Source: Faecalibacterium longum CLA-AA-H243 | GTDB taxonomy: Bacteria; Bacillota; Clostridia; Oscillospirales; Ruminococcaceae | Length of the DNA: 64,000 bases | Assembly: GCF_020687245.1 (NCBI RefSeq) | Contig: NZ_JAJEQG010000008.1 | Coordinates: forward strand, 1-64,000 | Direction of reading: 5' to 3' | Shown: positions 47,589-56,365 of the stretch, in pieces | How the letters are laid out: each line of letters starts with the position of its first letter | Position numbering within the stretch: the stretch's first letter is position 1 | Translations under genes and position numbers: made by a program | Notes under the pieces: generated by a model | Databases searched by the model: none | What the model was told of the DNA's origin: nothing | The model's input: the letters and a program-made list of their open reading frames with translations, nothing else

Positions 47589-48521
47589 ATGGACATTTTA
47601 ACGATTGGTGAAGTTTTGATCGACCTGACCCAGACCGGCAAGGATGAGCGCGGCATCCCTCAGTTTGCCGCAAACCCCGGCGGTGCTCCGGCCAATCTGG
47701 CGGTGGCTGCCGCCCGGCTGGGCGCACAGACTGCCTTTATCGGCAAGGTGGGTGCAGATGCCTTTGGCCGCTACCTGAAAGAGGTTCTGGCAGAGAACAA
47801 GGTGGACGTTTCCGGCATGGCGGTGGATGCAGACCACCCCACCACCATGGCGGTGGTCTCGGTGGATGCTACCGGTGAGCGGGATTTCAGCTTCTACCGC
47901 AGTGCTAACGCCGATGTGATGCTGAGCAAAGAGGACATTTCGGAGGGCGCTCTGAAAGCTGCCAAAATCGTCCACTTCGGTTCTGTCAGCCTGACCGCCG
48001 ACCCTTCCCGCACCGCCACACTGGATGCCGCCGCCCGTGCCAAAAAGATGGGTGCTGTCATTACTTATGACCCCAACTACCGTGCAAACCTCTGGAAGAA
48101 CAAAGAGGAAGCCATTGCCCAGATGAAAGCTCCCCTGCCACTGGTGGATATTCTGAAAGTGTCCGATGAAGAGCTGCCCCTGCTCACCGGCACCACTGAT
48201 TGCGAAAGCGGCACAGCACAGCTGGCACAGAATGGCATCCGGCTGATTTTCGTCACCTTGGGTGCAAACGGCGTATTCTACCGTTTTGGAGAGAAAACCG
48301 GTCATGTGGCTGGCGTTCCCTGCAAGGTAGGCGACACCAACGGCGCAGGCGACACCTTCTTTGGAGCGGCTCTGTCCAAGCTCTGCAAAGAGGATCTGAA
48401 CAACCTCACCGTGGACAAGCTGGAAGGCATTCTGGCTTTTGCCAACAAAGCGGCCAGCATCACCACCAGCCGGCATGGTGCCATCCCTGCCATGCCCACC
48501 CTTGCAGAAGTGGAGGGCTGA
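47589..48521 (+). CDS. PfkB-family fructokinase
   Basis: A 310-residue sugar kinase of the ribokinase/PfkB family. FAANPGGAPANLAVAAARLG is the first PfkB signature and DTNGAGDTFFGA the second, with the catalytic Asp in GAGD. Neighbouring GH32 and GH13 enzymes release fructose, which fits fructokinase as the activity. The start at 47589 follows AAGGAGAA. It ends 3 bp before the GH13 gene. Confidence 0.9.
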   Translation: MDILTIGEVLIDLTQTGKDERGIPQFAANPGGAPANLAVAAARLGAQTAFIGKVGADAFGRYLKEVLAENKVDVSGMAVDADHPTTMAVVSVDATGERDFSFYRSANADVMLSKEDISEGALKAAKIVHFGSVSLTADPSRTATLDAAARAKKMGAVITYDPNYRANLWKNKEEAIAQMKAPLPLVDILKVSDEELPLLTGTTDCESGTAQLAQNGIRLIFVTLGANGVFYRFGEKTGHVAGVPCKVGDTNGAGDTFFGAALSKLCKEDLNNLTVDKLEGILAFANKAASITTSRHGAIPAMPTLAEVEG

Positions 48522-48524
48522 ACC

Positions 48525-50354
48525 ATGGCAGCGAAACAGGAATTTGCGTCCCGGTTTGCCAAGCACAAGGACGAGCTGGAATGGCTGTTCATGGAGCTGT
48601 ACCACAACCGGGAAGGGCTGGAGGTTCTGGAGCGGGAGATGGCAGAAGCCTACAACGCCCGCAGTGCCGAGCTGAAAGCACTGGATAAGGTACGCTCTGC
48701 CGACCCGGACTGGTACAAGCGTGGCAATATGTTCGGCATGACCATGTACACCGACCTCTTTGCCGGGAACTTGAAAGAGCTGGCAAAGAAGCTGCCCTAC
48801 CTCAAAGAGCAGAAGCTGACCTATCTGCACCTGATGCCCCTGCTGCAGATGCCCCATCCCCACAACGATGGCGGCTATGCGGTGGAGGATTTCGACACCG
48901 TAGACCCTGCCCTTGGCACCAACAAGGATCTGGAAGATCTGACCCGTGAACTGCGCAAGGCGGGCATCAGCCTGTGTCTGGATTTCGTGATGAACCACAC
49001 CGCCAGCACCCACCGCTGGGCCATGGAGGCAAAGGCAGGTGACCCGTGGTTTCAGGCGTATTACCATCTCTATGACGACCGCACCATCCCCGACCAGTAC
49101 GAGCAGACTGTGCCGCAGGTGTTCCCCAACACTGCCCCCGGCAACTTTACATGGTGTGAGGAGATGCACAAGTGGGTGCTGACCACCTTCCACGACTACC
49201 AGTGGGATCTGAACTACGCAAACCCGGCGGTGTTCGTGGACATGACCAAGAGCATCCTGCATCTTGCCAACCTCGGCGTAGAGGTGTTCCGCATTGACGC
49301 CGTGCCCTACATCTGGAAGCAGCTGGGCACCACCTGCCGCAATCTGCCGCAGGTACACACCATCGTGCGGATGCTCCGCATGGTGCTGGAATGCGTCTGC
49401 CCGGCGGTCATCCTCAAGGGCGAGGTGGTCATGGCTCCCAAGGAGCTGGCAGCGTACTTCGGCACCCCGGAAAAACCGGAATGCCATATGCTCTACAACG
49501 TATCCACCATGGTCAACCTGTGGGGTGCCCTTGCCAGCCGGGATACTCGGTTGCTGAAAGCCCAGCTGGATGCCCTCCACGCTCTGCCAGACAACTGCTG
49601 GTTCGTGAACTATCTGCGCTGCCACGATGATATTGGCTGGGGTCTGGACGAGGCGGTGGAAAACCGGCTTGGTATCGACCCGCAGAAACATAAAGAATAT
49701 CTCTACCACTTCTACGAGGGCAACTTCCCCGGCAGCTGGGCAAAGGGCGAGCTGTACAACTACGACCCTGCCACCGGCGATGCCCGCAGCTGCGGCACCA
49801 CCGCCAGCCTGTGCGGTATCGAACAGGCACTTGAGAAAAACGATAAAATTGCGCTGGATTATGCCGTGAAGCGCGACCTGCTGCTGCACACTGCTATGGC
49901 ATTCTTGCAGGGCTTCCCCATGCTGAACTGCGGGGACGAGATCGCCCAGTGCAACGGCTGGGATTACAAAAACGACCCTGACCGTGTGGAGGACAGCCGC
50001 AATCTGCATCGCAGCAAGTTCAACTGGGAGGATGCCAAACAGCGCACCCAAAAAGGCACGCTGCAAAACAAGTTGTGGCAGGGCATGGAGCAGCTGCGCC
50101 AAATGCGGGCAGACCCCTGCTTTGCCCCGGATGCGTGGGTGACCACATGGGACAGCCACAACCCCGGTGTGCTGGCGCTGGTACGCAAGCGCGGCGAGGA
50201 AACGCTGGTGGGACTGTTCAACTTTACCGAGTACCCGGCAGGAGCCGGTCTGGACGCTCTGGGCGGCAAGTATCACACCGCAGATGGAGCTTCCGTCTGG
50301 CTGGCGGATGTGGAACTGAAGCCCTATCAGGCGCTGCTGGTAAAAAACAAATAA
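48525..50354 (+). CDS. GH13 amylosucrase-like enzyme (subfamily 4 type)
   Basis: A 609-residue GH13 enzyme. FRID258AVPYIWKQLG holds the nucleophile and strongly recalls amylosucrase (RxDAVAFIWKQxG); the acid/base is E300 in LKGEVVM and the third acid D368 in HDDIGW. An N-terminal helical domain (about 1-90) with DPDWYKRGNMFGMTMY is also amylosucrase-like. Amylosucrases turn sucrose into alpha-glucan plus fructose; the close relative sucrose hydrolase only hydrolyses. No signal peptide is seen. Next to fructokinase, which would take the fructose. Which reaction dominates cannot be told from sequence. Confidence 0.88.
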   Translation: MAAKQEFASRFAKHKDELEWLFMELYHNREGLEVLEREMAEAYNARSAELKALDKVRSADPDWYKRGNMFGMTMYTDLFAGNLKELAKKLPYLKEQKLTYLHLMPLLQMPHPHNDGGYAVEDFDTVDPALGTNKDLEDLTRELRKAGISLCLDFVMNHTASTHRWAMEAKAGDPWFQAYYHLYDDRTIPDQYEQTVPQVFPNTAPGNFTWCEEMHKWVLTTFHDYQWDLNYANPAVFVDMTKSILHLANLGVEVFRIDAVPYIWKQLGTTCRNLPQVHTIVRMLRMVLECVCPAVILKGEVVMAPKELAAYFGTPEKPECHMLYNVSTMVNLWGALASRDTRLLKAQLDALHALPDNCWFVNYLRCHDDIGWGLDEAVENRLGIDPQKHKEYLYHFYEGNFPGSWAKGELYNYDPATGDARSCGTTASLCGIEQALEKNDKIALDYAVKRDLLLHTAMAFLQGFPMLNCGDEIAQCNGWDYKNDPDRVEDSRNLHRSKFNWEDAKQRTQKGTLQNKLWQGMEQLRQMRADPCFAPDAWVTTWDSHNPGVLALVRKRGEETLVGLFNFTEYPAGAGLDALGGKYHTADGASVWLADVELKPYQALLVKNK

Positions 50355-50417
50355 GCAAAACGAGCCATCCGGCCAATGCCGTTAAGTTAAGCGGCTAATA
50401 AAAAATGGACCTCATCA

Positions 50418-50464
50418 AAAAGCGCCCCGGCTCCCTCGTGCAGTGAGGGAGCCGGGGCGCTTTC
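50418..50464. terminator. Bidirectional terminator between the GH13 and GH105 genes
   Basis: AAAGCGCCCCGGCTCCCTC and GAGGGAGCCGGGGCGCTTT pair perfectly around 7 nt between convergent genes. Confidence 0.92.
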
Positions 50465-50483
50465 TTGCGCGATACGGTCTTTC

Positions 50484-51629
50484 TTACTTCCGTGCTATCA
50501 TCTCGGTATAGGCCAGCACCAGCGGGCCGACGCCCTTTGCGTCGTTGCAGACCACTGGCTCACTGAAATAGTAAGCCAGCGAGCCGTCGCGGTGGTCCTT
50601 GCCGCCGAGGCCGGCCACGAGGCAGATGCCGTCCAGCTGCAGGCTGCCGTCCGGGTTCTTGCTCAGATACTTGTCACAGGTGCCGTAGAAGGCTTTCTCG
50701 GCCCATGCGGCCATCCGCTTGGGCAGGTAGCCGAGACGCACGCCCTTGAGCACGGCGTAGGCGAAGAGGGCCGTGCCGCTGGTCTCGAGGTAGTTGCCCT
50801 CGACGCCGGGGTGGTCCATCACCTGCCAGAACATGCCGGTCTCCTCGTCCTGGAACTTGTGGACGTCCTCAATGGTCTGCTTGAACATCGCCATGATGCC
50901 GCGGTACTCGTTGTACAGCTGCTCATCCATCCGCTCCAGCACGTCCACCATCGCCACCATGAACCAGCCCATGGCCCGCAGCCAGAAGTTGGGGCTGCAG
51001 CCGGTGACGGGGTCGGCCCAGTACATCTGGCGGCTCTCGTCGTAGCCGTGGTAGTACAGGCCGGTCTTCTCATCCCGCATGTGCTTCTTGATGTTCATGA
51101 ACTGCTTGTAGCTGTCGATGCAGCCCTGCATCTTGTTGTAGCGGGTCTCGTACTCCATATAGAAGGGCTGGGCCATGTAGGTGCCGTCCAGCCAGACCTG
51201 CCACGGATAAATGTCCTTGTGCCAGAAGTTGCCCTCCTTGGTGCGGGGCTGGGTGAGCAGCTGGCTGCGGATGGTGTCGATGGCCTTGCGGTACTTCTCG
51301 TCGCCGAAGATGTCGTAGAGGATGAACAGGTTTTTGCCCTGATTCACGTTGTCGAGGTTGTACTCCTTCGGGTCGTAGGTCTTGATGGAGCCGTCTTCCT
51401 GCACGAACCAGTCGATGAAATCCCTGGAAAATTTCAGATACTTCTCGTCGCCGGTGGTCTTATACAGGCTCAGGCAGGCGGTGATCATGCAGCCGTCGAT
51501 GTAGTTCCACTTGTTGGGCTTGCCGCTGCGGACCTTCTCGATGTTCCACATGGGTGCCTCGGCGCTGGAATTGGCGATGAGGTAGTCCACATAATCGCCC
51601 AGCATGGACAAAATCTCTTCATGAGTCAT
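50484..51629 (-). CDS. GH105 unsaturated rhamnogalacturonyl hydrolase (YteR-like)
   Basis: A 381-residue alpha/alpha-barrel enzyme that removes unsaturated galacturonic acid from pectin lyase products. D148 in WLDGTYMA corresponds to the catalytic Asp of YteR; YHGYD near residue 194 and GWFMVAMVD are further family features. There is no signal peptide, so it acts on imported oligosaccharides. It begins 3 bp after the GH28 gene ends. Confidence 0.92.
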   Translation of the reverse strand: MTHEEILSMLGDYVDYLIANSSAEAPMWNIEKVRSGKPNKWNYIDGCMITACLSLYKTTGDEKYLKFSRDFIDWFVQEDGSIKTYDPKEYNLDNVNQGKNLFILYDIFGDEKYRKAIDTIRSQLLTQPRTKEGNFWHKDIYPWQVWLDGTYMAQPFYMEYETRYNKMQGCIDSYKQFMNIKKHMRDEKTGLYYHGYDESRQMYWADPVTGCSPNFWLRAMGWFMVAMVDVLERMDEQLYNEYRGIMAMFKQTIEDVHKFQDEETGMFWQVMDHPGVEGNYLETSGTALFAYAVLKGVRLGYLPKRMAAWAEKAFYGTCDKYLSKNPDGSLQLDGICLVAGLGGKDHRDGSLAYYFSEPVVCNDAKGVGPLVLAYTEMIARK

Positions 51630-51632
51630 GGC

Positions 51633-53189
51633 TTAGTCCTCCTCAAAATGGCCGACGTTGGCAAAGCGCAGGCGCTCGCCCTCGTAGCCCTCGATCTTGA
51701 CGTTGTGCAGCTCGATGTTCTTGACGTTCTCGGCGTAGATGGCCAGCTTCTTGACCAGCGGGCGGTTGTCGGCCATGGCAGCCTGACCCTCCTTTGCGTC
51801 GGGGTCGAAGGTGATGGTGACGTTCTTCATGGAGACGCCCTCGATGGGCTGCTCGGGCAGGCCGTCAAAGTAGCAGCCCGCAAACTGTGCGTCGGTGGCC
51901 ACGATGTCTTCCATGGTCAGGGTGCCGAGCTTCGGGGTGTACTCGTCCACGGGCAGAGCCTCGCGGCACTGGACATAGGGGCTGTGGCCGTCCGGGTCGC
52001 AGAAGTAGAACATATTGATGACGAAGGGAGCCTTGACGCCCCGCATCTCCACGTTGCGGAACACCAGACCGTCGATGACGGCGGTGTTGCCGCGGCCGCG
52101 GCGGGTCTTGACGCGGAGGCCGCGGTCGGTGTGGTCCATGAGGCACTGGGTGACCACCATGTCCTTGACGCCGCCGCTCATCTCGCTGCCGATGACGATG
52201 CCGCCGTGGCCCTTGTCCAGCAGGCAGTTGCGGATGACGGTGTGCTCGCAGCTCTTCTTGAGCTTCATGCCGAGGAAGACCTTGCTGGCCTTCATGGCGA
52301 TGCAGTCGTCACCGACGTGGATGTTCACGCCGATGATGCGGATGTACTCGCAGCTTTCGGGGTCGATGCCGTCGGTGTTGGGGGCGTTGTAGGGATTGTT
52401 GATGTTGAAGTTCAGCAGGTCGAGGTGTTTGACGAAGATGGGGTGGATGGTCCAGGAGTAGCTGTTCTGCACGGTGATGCCGTGGAGGCAGACGTTCTCG
52501 CTGTCCACCATCGCCACGGCGCGGGGACGCCATGCGATGCGCTTGACCTTGGGATCGACCCACCAGTCGCCGTTCTGGGCGTCGCAGTCCAGTGTGCCTT
52601 CACCGGTGACGACGACGTCATGCACCTGGGTGATGTTCAGCAGGCCCGCAAAGCTGTTCAGCGGGTTGCCCTCCCAGCCGGTGAGGTAGTATTCGTCCAC
52701 TTCGTTCTCGCTGGGGATGACGCCAGGCAGGATGGGGTAGTGGGTGCGGTCATTGTCGCCCAGCAGCACAGCACCCTTCTCGAGGTAGAGGGTGGTGCAG
52801 CTCTTCATGAAGAGGCTGGCGGTGCGGTAGCGGCCAGCGGGGACATATACCGTGCCGCCCCTGGGGCAGGTGGAAAGAGCAGCCTGCAGCCTGCCGGTGT
52901 TGTCGGTCTCGCCATCGGCGACGAGGCCATAGCGGGATGCGTCCACAAAGAAGCTCTCGGCCTCGGTGGTGAAATCCAGTTTCAGGTGCTCACCCTCGGT
53001 GTCTACCTCCACGGTGTAGGTGGTGGACGGAGTCAGGGAAAAGAGGGAGAACACGTTGGTGTTGCAGCTTTCGTAAATGGTCTTGCCGTTCAGAGCCACG
53101 GCGAAGGGGTGCTCCGGGCGGAAGCACTTGCCATTTTCCAGCTCGAAGACGGCGCTGCGGGTCATAGAACGGATGAGAGACAGATTCAT
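51633..53189 (-). CDS. GH28 polygalacturonase-type pectin hydrolase
   Basis: A 518-residue enzyme. After an N-terminal fibronectin-like stretch (about 1-75) comes a right-handed beta-helix with the GH28 signatures N271-T-D with D276, D294-D295, G327-H-G329 and R359-V-K361. These bind and cleave galacturonan. No signal peptide is seen, so it probably trims imported oligosaccharides with the GH105 enzyme. The ATG at 53189 follows AGGAGG; a frame open to 53600 would overlap the AraC promoter. Confidence 0.93.
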   Translation of the reverse strand: MNLSLIRSMTRSAVFELENGKCFRPEHPFAVALNGKTIYESCNTNVFSLFSLTPSTTYTVEVDTEGEHLKLDFTTEAESFFVDASRYGLVADGETDNTGRLQAALSTCPRGGTVYVPAGRYRTASLFMKSCTTLYLEKGAVLLGDNDRTHYPILPGVIPSENEVDEYYLTGWEGNPLNSFAGLLNITQVHDVVVTGEGTLDCDAQNGDWWVDPKVKRIAWRPRAVAMVDSENVCLHGITVQNSYSWTIHPIFVKHLDLLNFNINNPYNAPNTDGIDPESCEYIRIIGVNIHVGDDCIAMKASKVFLGMKLKKSCEHTVIRNCLLDKGHGGIVIGSEMSGGVKDMVVTQCLMDHTDRGLRVKTRRGRGNTAVIDGLVFRNVEMRGVKAPFVINMFYFCDPDGHSPYVQCREALPVDEYTPKLGTLTMEDIVATDAQFAGCYFDGLPEQPIEGVSMKNVTITFDPDAKEGQAAMADNRPLVKKLAIYAENVKNIELHNVKIEGYEGERLRFANVGHFEED

Positions 53190-53227
53190 TTTTACAGCCT
53201 CCTGAGTTATTTGCGTAGATTTGCGGC

Positions 53228-53256
53228 TTGCCCGCAGAGGGCGGGCATGGTACACT
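53228..53256 (+). promoter_or_regulatory. Promoter of the AraC-type regulator gene
   Basis: TTGCCC and TACACT, spacing 17 bp. GCCCGC and GGCGGGC form a small inverted repeat inside it, possibly an operator. Confidence 0.6.
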
Positions 53257-53319
53257 GGAGATAAGAATATCAGAGCACTGCCCCGGCGGGGCAGGCATAG
53301 CAAGAAGGGGGAAGGGCGG

Positions 53320-54129
53320 ATGCGCGCCGAACGGGAAAAACTCAACGCGAAGATCACGGCGGGAGCGCTCAAGCTGGCCGGCGGGCGGCTCGAGCTGCCT
53401 GCCGAGATGTGCCATATCGTTCTGTTTTCAGGCGGCAGCTGCACGGTCCAGTGCGGGGACATGTCGCTCCTGGTCAGCCCCGGCTGCGCACTGCTGCTGG
53501 GGCCAGGGGCGTGGGTGGTATCGCAGGCAGGCCACACCCAGCCGGAAATGCTGGGGTGCGAGTTCCCGCTGGCAGTGCTCCACGAGATGAAGAACGCCAC
53601 CGGCGAAGATTTCCTCCGCCTTTTTGCACCGGGAAGTCAGATGGTCCTTTACGGCAGCGTCCAGTGGGCCAGCCGTCTGCGGACGCTGCTGGAGATGATG
53701 CGGGGCGCCATGGGCGAGCCGGAGTATCCCGGCGGGCTGTATCTGGCACTGACGCTCCACTATGTGGAGCAGGAGCACCGGGCGCAGAGCGCCGCCGATG
53801 CCCGCCCCCGCAACGAGACGGTGGAGCAGATATGCGCCTACCTTGCGGCAAACTACCAGCAGAAGCTTTCCCTCACCGAGGTGGCAGCGCGATTCTACAT
53901 CTCGCCCTACTATCTGAGCCGGCTGTTCCGGCGGGTGACGGGGCAGTCCATCGTGGACTACATCAACGCCCGCCGCATCGAGGCGGCACAGAAGCTTCTG
54001 GAAACGACAGAGCTGAGCATCGGCAGCGTGGCCGAGCAGACCGGTTTCGCCTCTGCGGCCCACTTCCGCCGCGTTTTTCGGGAGACGATGGGCGTCGGGC
54101 CGCTGCAATATAGAAAAAGTAGGAAATAA
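53320..54129 (+). CDS. AraC-family transcriptional regulator
   Basis: A 269-residue protein. The C-terminal 100 residues form the double helix-turn-helix domain: LTEVAARFYISPYYLSRLFR and SIGSVAEQTGFASAAHFRRV. The N-terminal 150 residues are a cupin-like sensor domain. The ATG at 53320 follows GGGGGAAGGG. It lies between the GH28/GH105 operon and the ABC importer, divergent from the former, so it probably activates pectin genes. Confidence 0.92.
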   Translation: MRAEREKLNAKITAGALKLAGGRLELPAEMCHIVLFSGGSCTVQCGDMSLLVSPGCALLLGPGAWVVSQAGHTQPEMLGCEFPLAVLHEMKNATGEDFLRLFAPGSQMVLYGSVQWASRLRTLLEMMRGAMGEPEYPGGLYLALTLHYVEQEHRAQSAADARPRNETVEQICAYLAANYQQKLSLTEVAARFYISPYYLSRLFRRVTGQSIVDYINARRIEAAQKLLETTELSIGSVAEQTGFASAAHFRRVFRETMGVGPLQYRKSRK

Positions 54130-54130
54130 A

Positions 54131-54186
54131 CCTCTCCGTCACGCCTGACGGCGTGCCACCTCTCCTATCGAGGAGAGGCCTTGGCA
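54131..54186 (+). repeat. Dispersed REP-like repeat, copy 3
   Basis: CCTCTCCGTC, an ACGCC/GGCGT hairpin, CCTCTCCT/AGGAGAGG hairpin and TTGGCA. It directly follows the AraC gene and faces copy 4. Confidence 0.8.
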
Positions 54187-54207
54187 TTTCATAAAGCTTC
54201 ACCTCTT

Positions 54208-54261
54208 CGCCAGAGGCTCCCCTCGGTAGGGGAGCTGTCGAGCGATAGCGAGACTGAGAGG
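54208..54261 (-). repeat. Dispersed REP-like repeat, copy 4 (inverted)
   Basis: On the minus strand CCTCTCAGTC, a CGCTATCGC-type hairpin, AGCTCCCCT and GGGGAGCC. With copy 3 it makes a head-to-head pair, like paired REP sequences of enterobacteria. Confidence 0.8.
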
Positions 54262-54274
54262 TTGATACCTCCGC

Positions 54275-54323
54275 AAAAAATGCCCCCTGCGTCCTCTCTA
54301 CGGGAAGAGGCACAGGGGGCATT
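54275..54323 (-). terminator. Terminator of the pectin importer operon
   Basis: AATGCCCCCTG and CAGGGGGCATT pair, with CCTCT/AGAGG inside; the minus strand continues in a T-run. Confidence 0.85.
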
Positions 54324-54362
54324 CATGTTTGTCGGGATTATCCGAGCGGCGGGGGCTTCAGC

Positions 54363-55220
54363 TTAGCCCTTGACAGCACCGGCGGAGATACCTTCGACGA
54401 ACTGATCCTGTGCGCAGAAGAACACGATGAGCTGCGGCAGGATAGAGATCAGGGACAGGGCCAGAATACGGTTCCAGGCAAAGCCCGTATCACCGTCCAT
54501 GGACAGCTTGACGAACAGGGACATGGGGTACTTTGCAGGGGTCTGGACGTAAAGCAGGGGACCCATGAAGTCGTTGCAGCTCCACATGAACTGGAACAGT
54601 GCGCAGGACACCAGAGCGGGCATCAGCATCGGGACGATGACCTTGTACAGGGTCTGGAAGGAGGAGCAGCCGTCGATGGCGGCAGCCTCGTCCAGGTCGC
54701 GGGGGACGTTGCGCATGAACTGCACCAGCTGGTAGACGAAATAGGTCTCAGTTGCGAATGCGCAGTGGACCCAGATGGCCAGATAGAACGGGCTGTTGAC
54801 CCAGCCGAACTTGGTGTACAGCAGGAACTGAGGCACGTTCAGGACGACCTGAGGCAGGAACAGGGTGGCCAGCATGATGCTGAACAGGATCTTCCGGCCC
54901 GGGAAGTCGAAGCGGCCAAAGCCGTAAGCTGCAATGCAGGAGGAGACCACGGTGCAGATGACCTTGGGCAGAACGTAGCTGTAAGTGTTCAGCATGGCCT
55001 GCAGGATGTTGATGGAACCGCCGAAGTTGTTCAGCGCGTTCTTGTAGCCCTCCAGAGTGGGGTTCTTGATCCACAGGCCGATGCCTGCAAAGATCTCGCT
55101 GTTGTCCTTAAAGGTGGCGCTGATCATCCACAGCAGGGGATAGATCATGATGAGGCCCACCAGGATCAGGACGAAGTACTTGAAAAACGTCGCGATGGCG
55201 TTAGAAGCTTTCATTCCCAT
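54363..55220 (-). CDS. Carbohydrate ABC permease, MalG-type
   Basis: A 285-residue membrane protein with six hydrophobic segments and the EAA loop DLDEAAAIDGCSSFQTLYKV near residue 175. Last gene of the three-gene importer. As with the other locus, no ATPase gene is present. A second in-frame ATG two codons later is an equally good start. Confidence 0.92.
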   Translation of the reverse strand: MGMKASNAIATFFKYFVLILVGLIMIYPLLWMISATFKDNSEIFAGIGLWIKNPTLEGYKNALNNFGGSINILQAMLNTYSYVLPKVICTVVSSCIAAYGFGRFDFPGRKILFSIMLATLFLPQVVLNVPQFLLYTKFGWVNSPFYLAIWVHCAFATETYFVYQLVQFMRNVPRDLDEAAAIDGCSSFQTLYKVIVPMLMPALVSCALFQFMWSCNDFMGPLLYVQTPAKYPMSLFVKLSMDGDTGFAWNRILALSLISILPQLIVFFCAQDQFVEGISAGAVKG

Positions 55221-55231
55221 ACTGTCACACC

Positions 55232-56158
55232 TTACCTTTCATCCGAGTAGTAGACCCACTTCTTCTGGCTGGTGAAGGCGATGATCGTCAGGATGCAGAC
55301 GATGACGAACATGATCCATGCCAGTGCGGAAGCCATGCCCATCTGGTTGGACTTGAATGCGTAGTTGTAGACCAGAATGGAGATGAGGGTGGTGGAACCG
55401 CGGGGACCGCCGTTGGTGATGATGAACGGGCCATTGAACTCCTGGAAAGCCTGGCAGATCTGAGTGACCAGGTTGTAGAAGATGATGGGGGTGATCATCG
55501 GGACGGTGATGGAGAAGAACTGTTTCCATTTGCCAGCGCCGTCGATGGTGGCAGCCTCGTACAGGTCGGCCGGCACGCCCTTCAGAGCGGCGAGGAACAG
55601 CACCATGGCGGAGCCGAACTGCCAGATACGCAGGAAGCAGATGATCCACAGTGCGTAGCCGGGGTCGCTCAGCCAGGAAGGACCCTGGAAGTGGCCGAAG
55701 GTCAGCATACGGATGAGGGTGTTGACCAGACCGTCATCACGGAACACGGCCTTCCACAGCACGGCGATAGCAACAGAGCCGCCGAGGATGGAGGGAATGT
55801 AGTAGACGGTGCGGAACACGTTCACGCAGGCAATCTTGAAGTTCAGGATGTAGGCGATGAACAGTGCGAAGACCAGCTTCAGAGGCACAGTGATGAAGCT
55901 GTACTTGAAGGTGGTGATGAGCGCCTTGGTGATCTTGGGAGTGGTAAAGGCGTCCACATAGTTCATGATGCCATACTGATGGATGCCGTTGAAGAAGTCC
56001 ATATCCGTAAAGCTGTAGTACAGAGACTGGCCGAACGGAATGGCCTTAAAGACGACGAAGCCGATGATCCAGGGGATCAGGTAGAACAGGCCCTGCCATT
56101 TGTCAAAAAACTTCTGGGCCGGGGTACGCCCGAGAGAGGGCGCTTTGCTTTCTTTCAT
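55232..56158 (-). CDS. Carbohydrate ABC permease, UgpA/MalF-type
   Basis: A 308-residue membrane protein with six hydrophobic segments and the EAA loop DLYEAATIDGAGKWKQFFSI near residue 205. It pairs with the downstream permease, 11 bp away. Start after AAAGGAGGAT. Confidence 0.92.
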   Translation of the reverse strand: MKESKAPSLGRTPAQKFFDKWQGLFYLIPWIIGFVVFKAIPFGQSLYYSFTDMDFFNGIHQYGIMNYVDAFTTPKITKALITTFKYSFITVPLKLVFALFIAYILNFKIACVNVFRTVYYIPSILGGSVAIAVLWKAVFRDDGLVNTLIRMLTFGHFQGPSWLSDPGYALWIICFLRIWQFGSAMVLFLAALKGVPADLYEAATIDGAGKWKQFFSITVPMITPIIFYNLVTQICQAFQEFNGPFIITNGGPRGSTTLISILVYNYAFKSNQMGMASALAWIMFVIVCILTIIAFTSQKKWVYYSDER

Positions 56159-56247
56159 CCGGGAATCCTCCTTTTATAAGGATATGTCTCGTACGCCGCA
56201 CAATAGTTTGGACACATTTTTGTCAAAAAAATGTCATCACCGTCTTG

Positions 56248-56287
56248 CAAAAAAGGGGCATCCGTCCGTAGGTGGAAGGGATGCCCC
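56248..56287 (-). terminator. Attenuator-type terminator between binding protein and permeases
   Basis: GGGGCATCC and GGATGCCCC pair perfectly around 15 nt and are followed, leftward, by TTTTTTG. It lies inside the operon, so most transcripts should stop after the binding-protein gene. Confidence 0.85.
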
Positions 56288-56365
56288 TTGCAAGACTCCT
56301 TTATGCGGGGCGGCCTGTGTCAACACCGCGCGTGTGCGGGCCGCAAAAAGTCCGTGAGGCGGAAA

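Noticed and set aside
47598-50276. Minus-strand frame of 892 codons opposite the fructokinase and GH13 genes
   Set aside because: It spans two well-supported plus-strand genes and has no recognisable domain.
50592-53264. Plus-strand frame of 890 codons opposite GH105 and GH28
   Set aside because: Shadow frame rich in Val, Asp and His; both minus-strand genes have catalytic motifs and ribosome sites.
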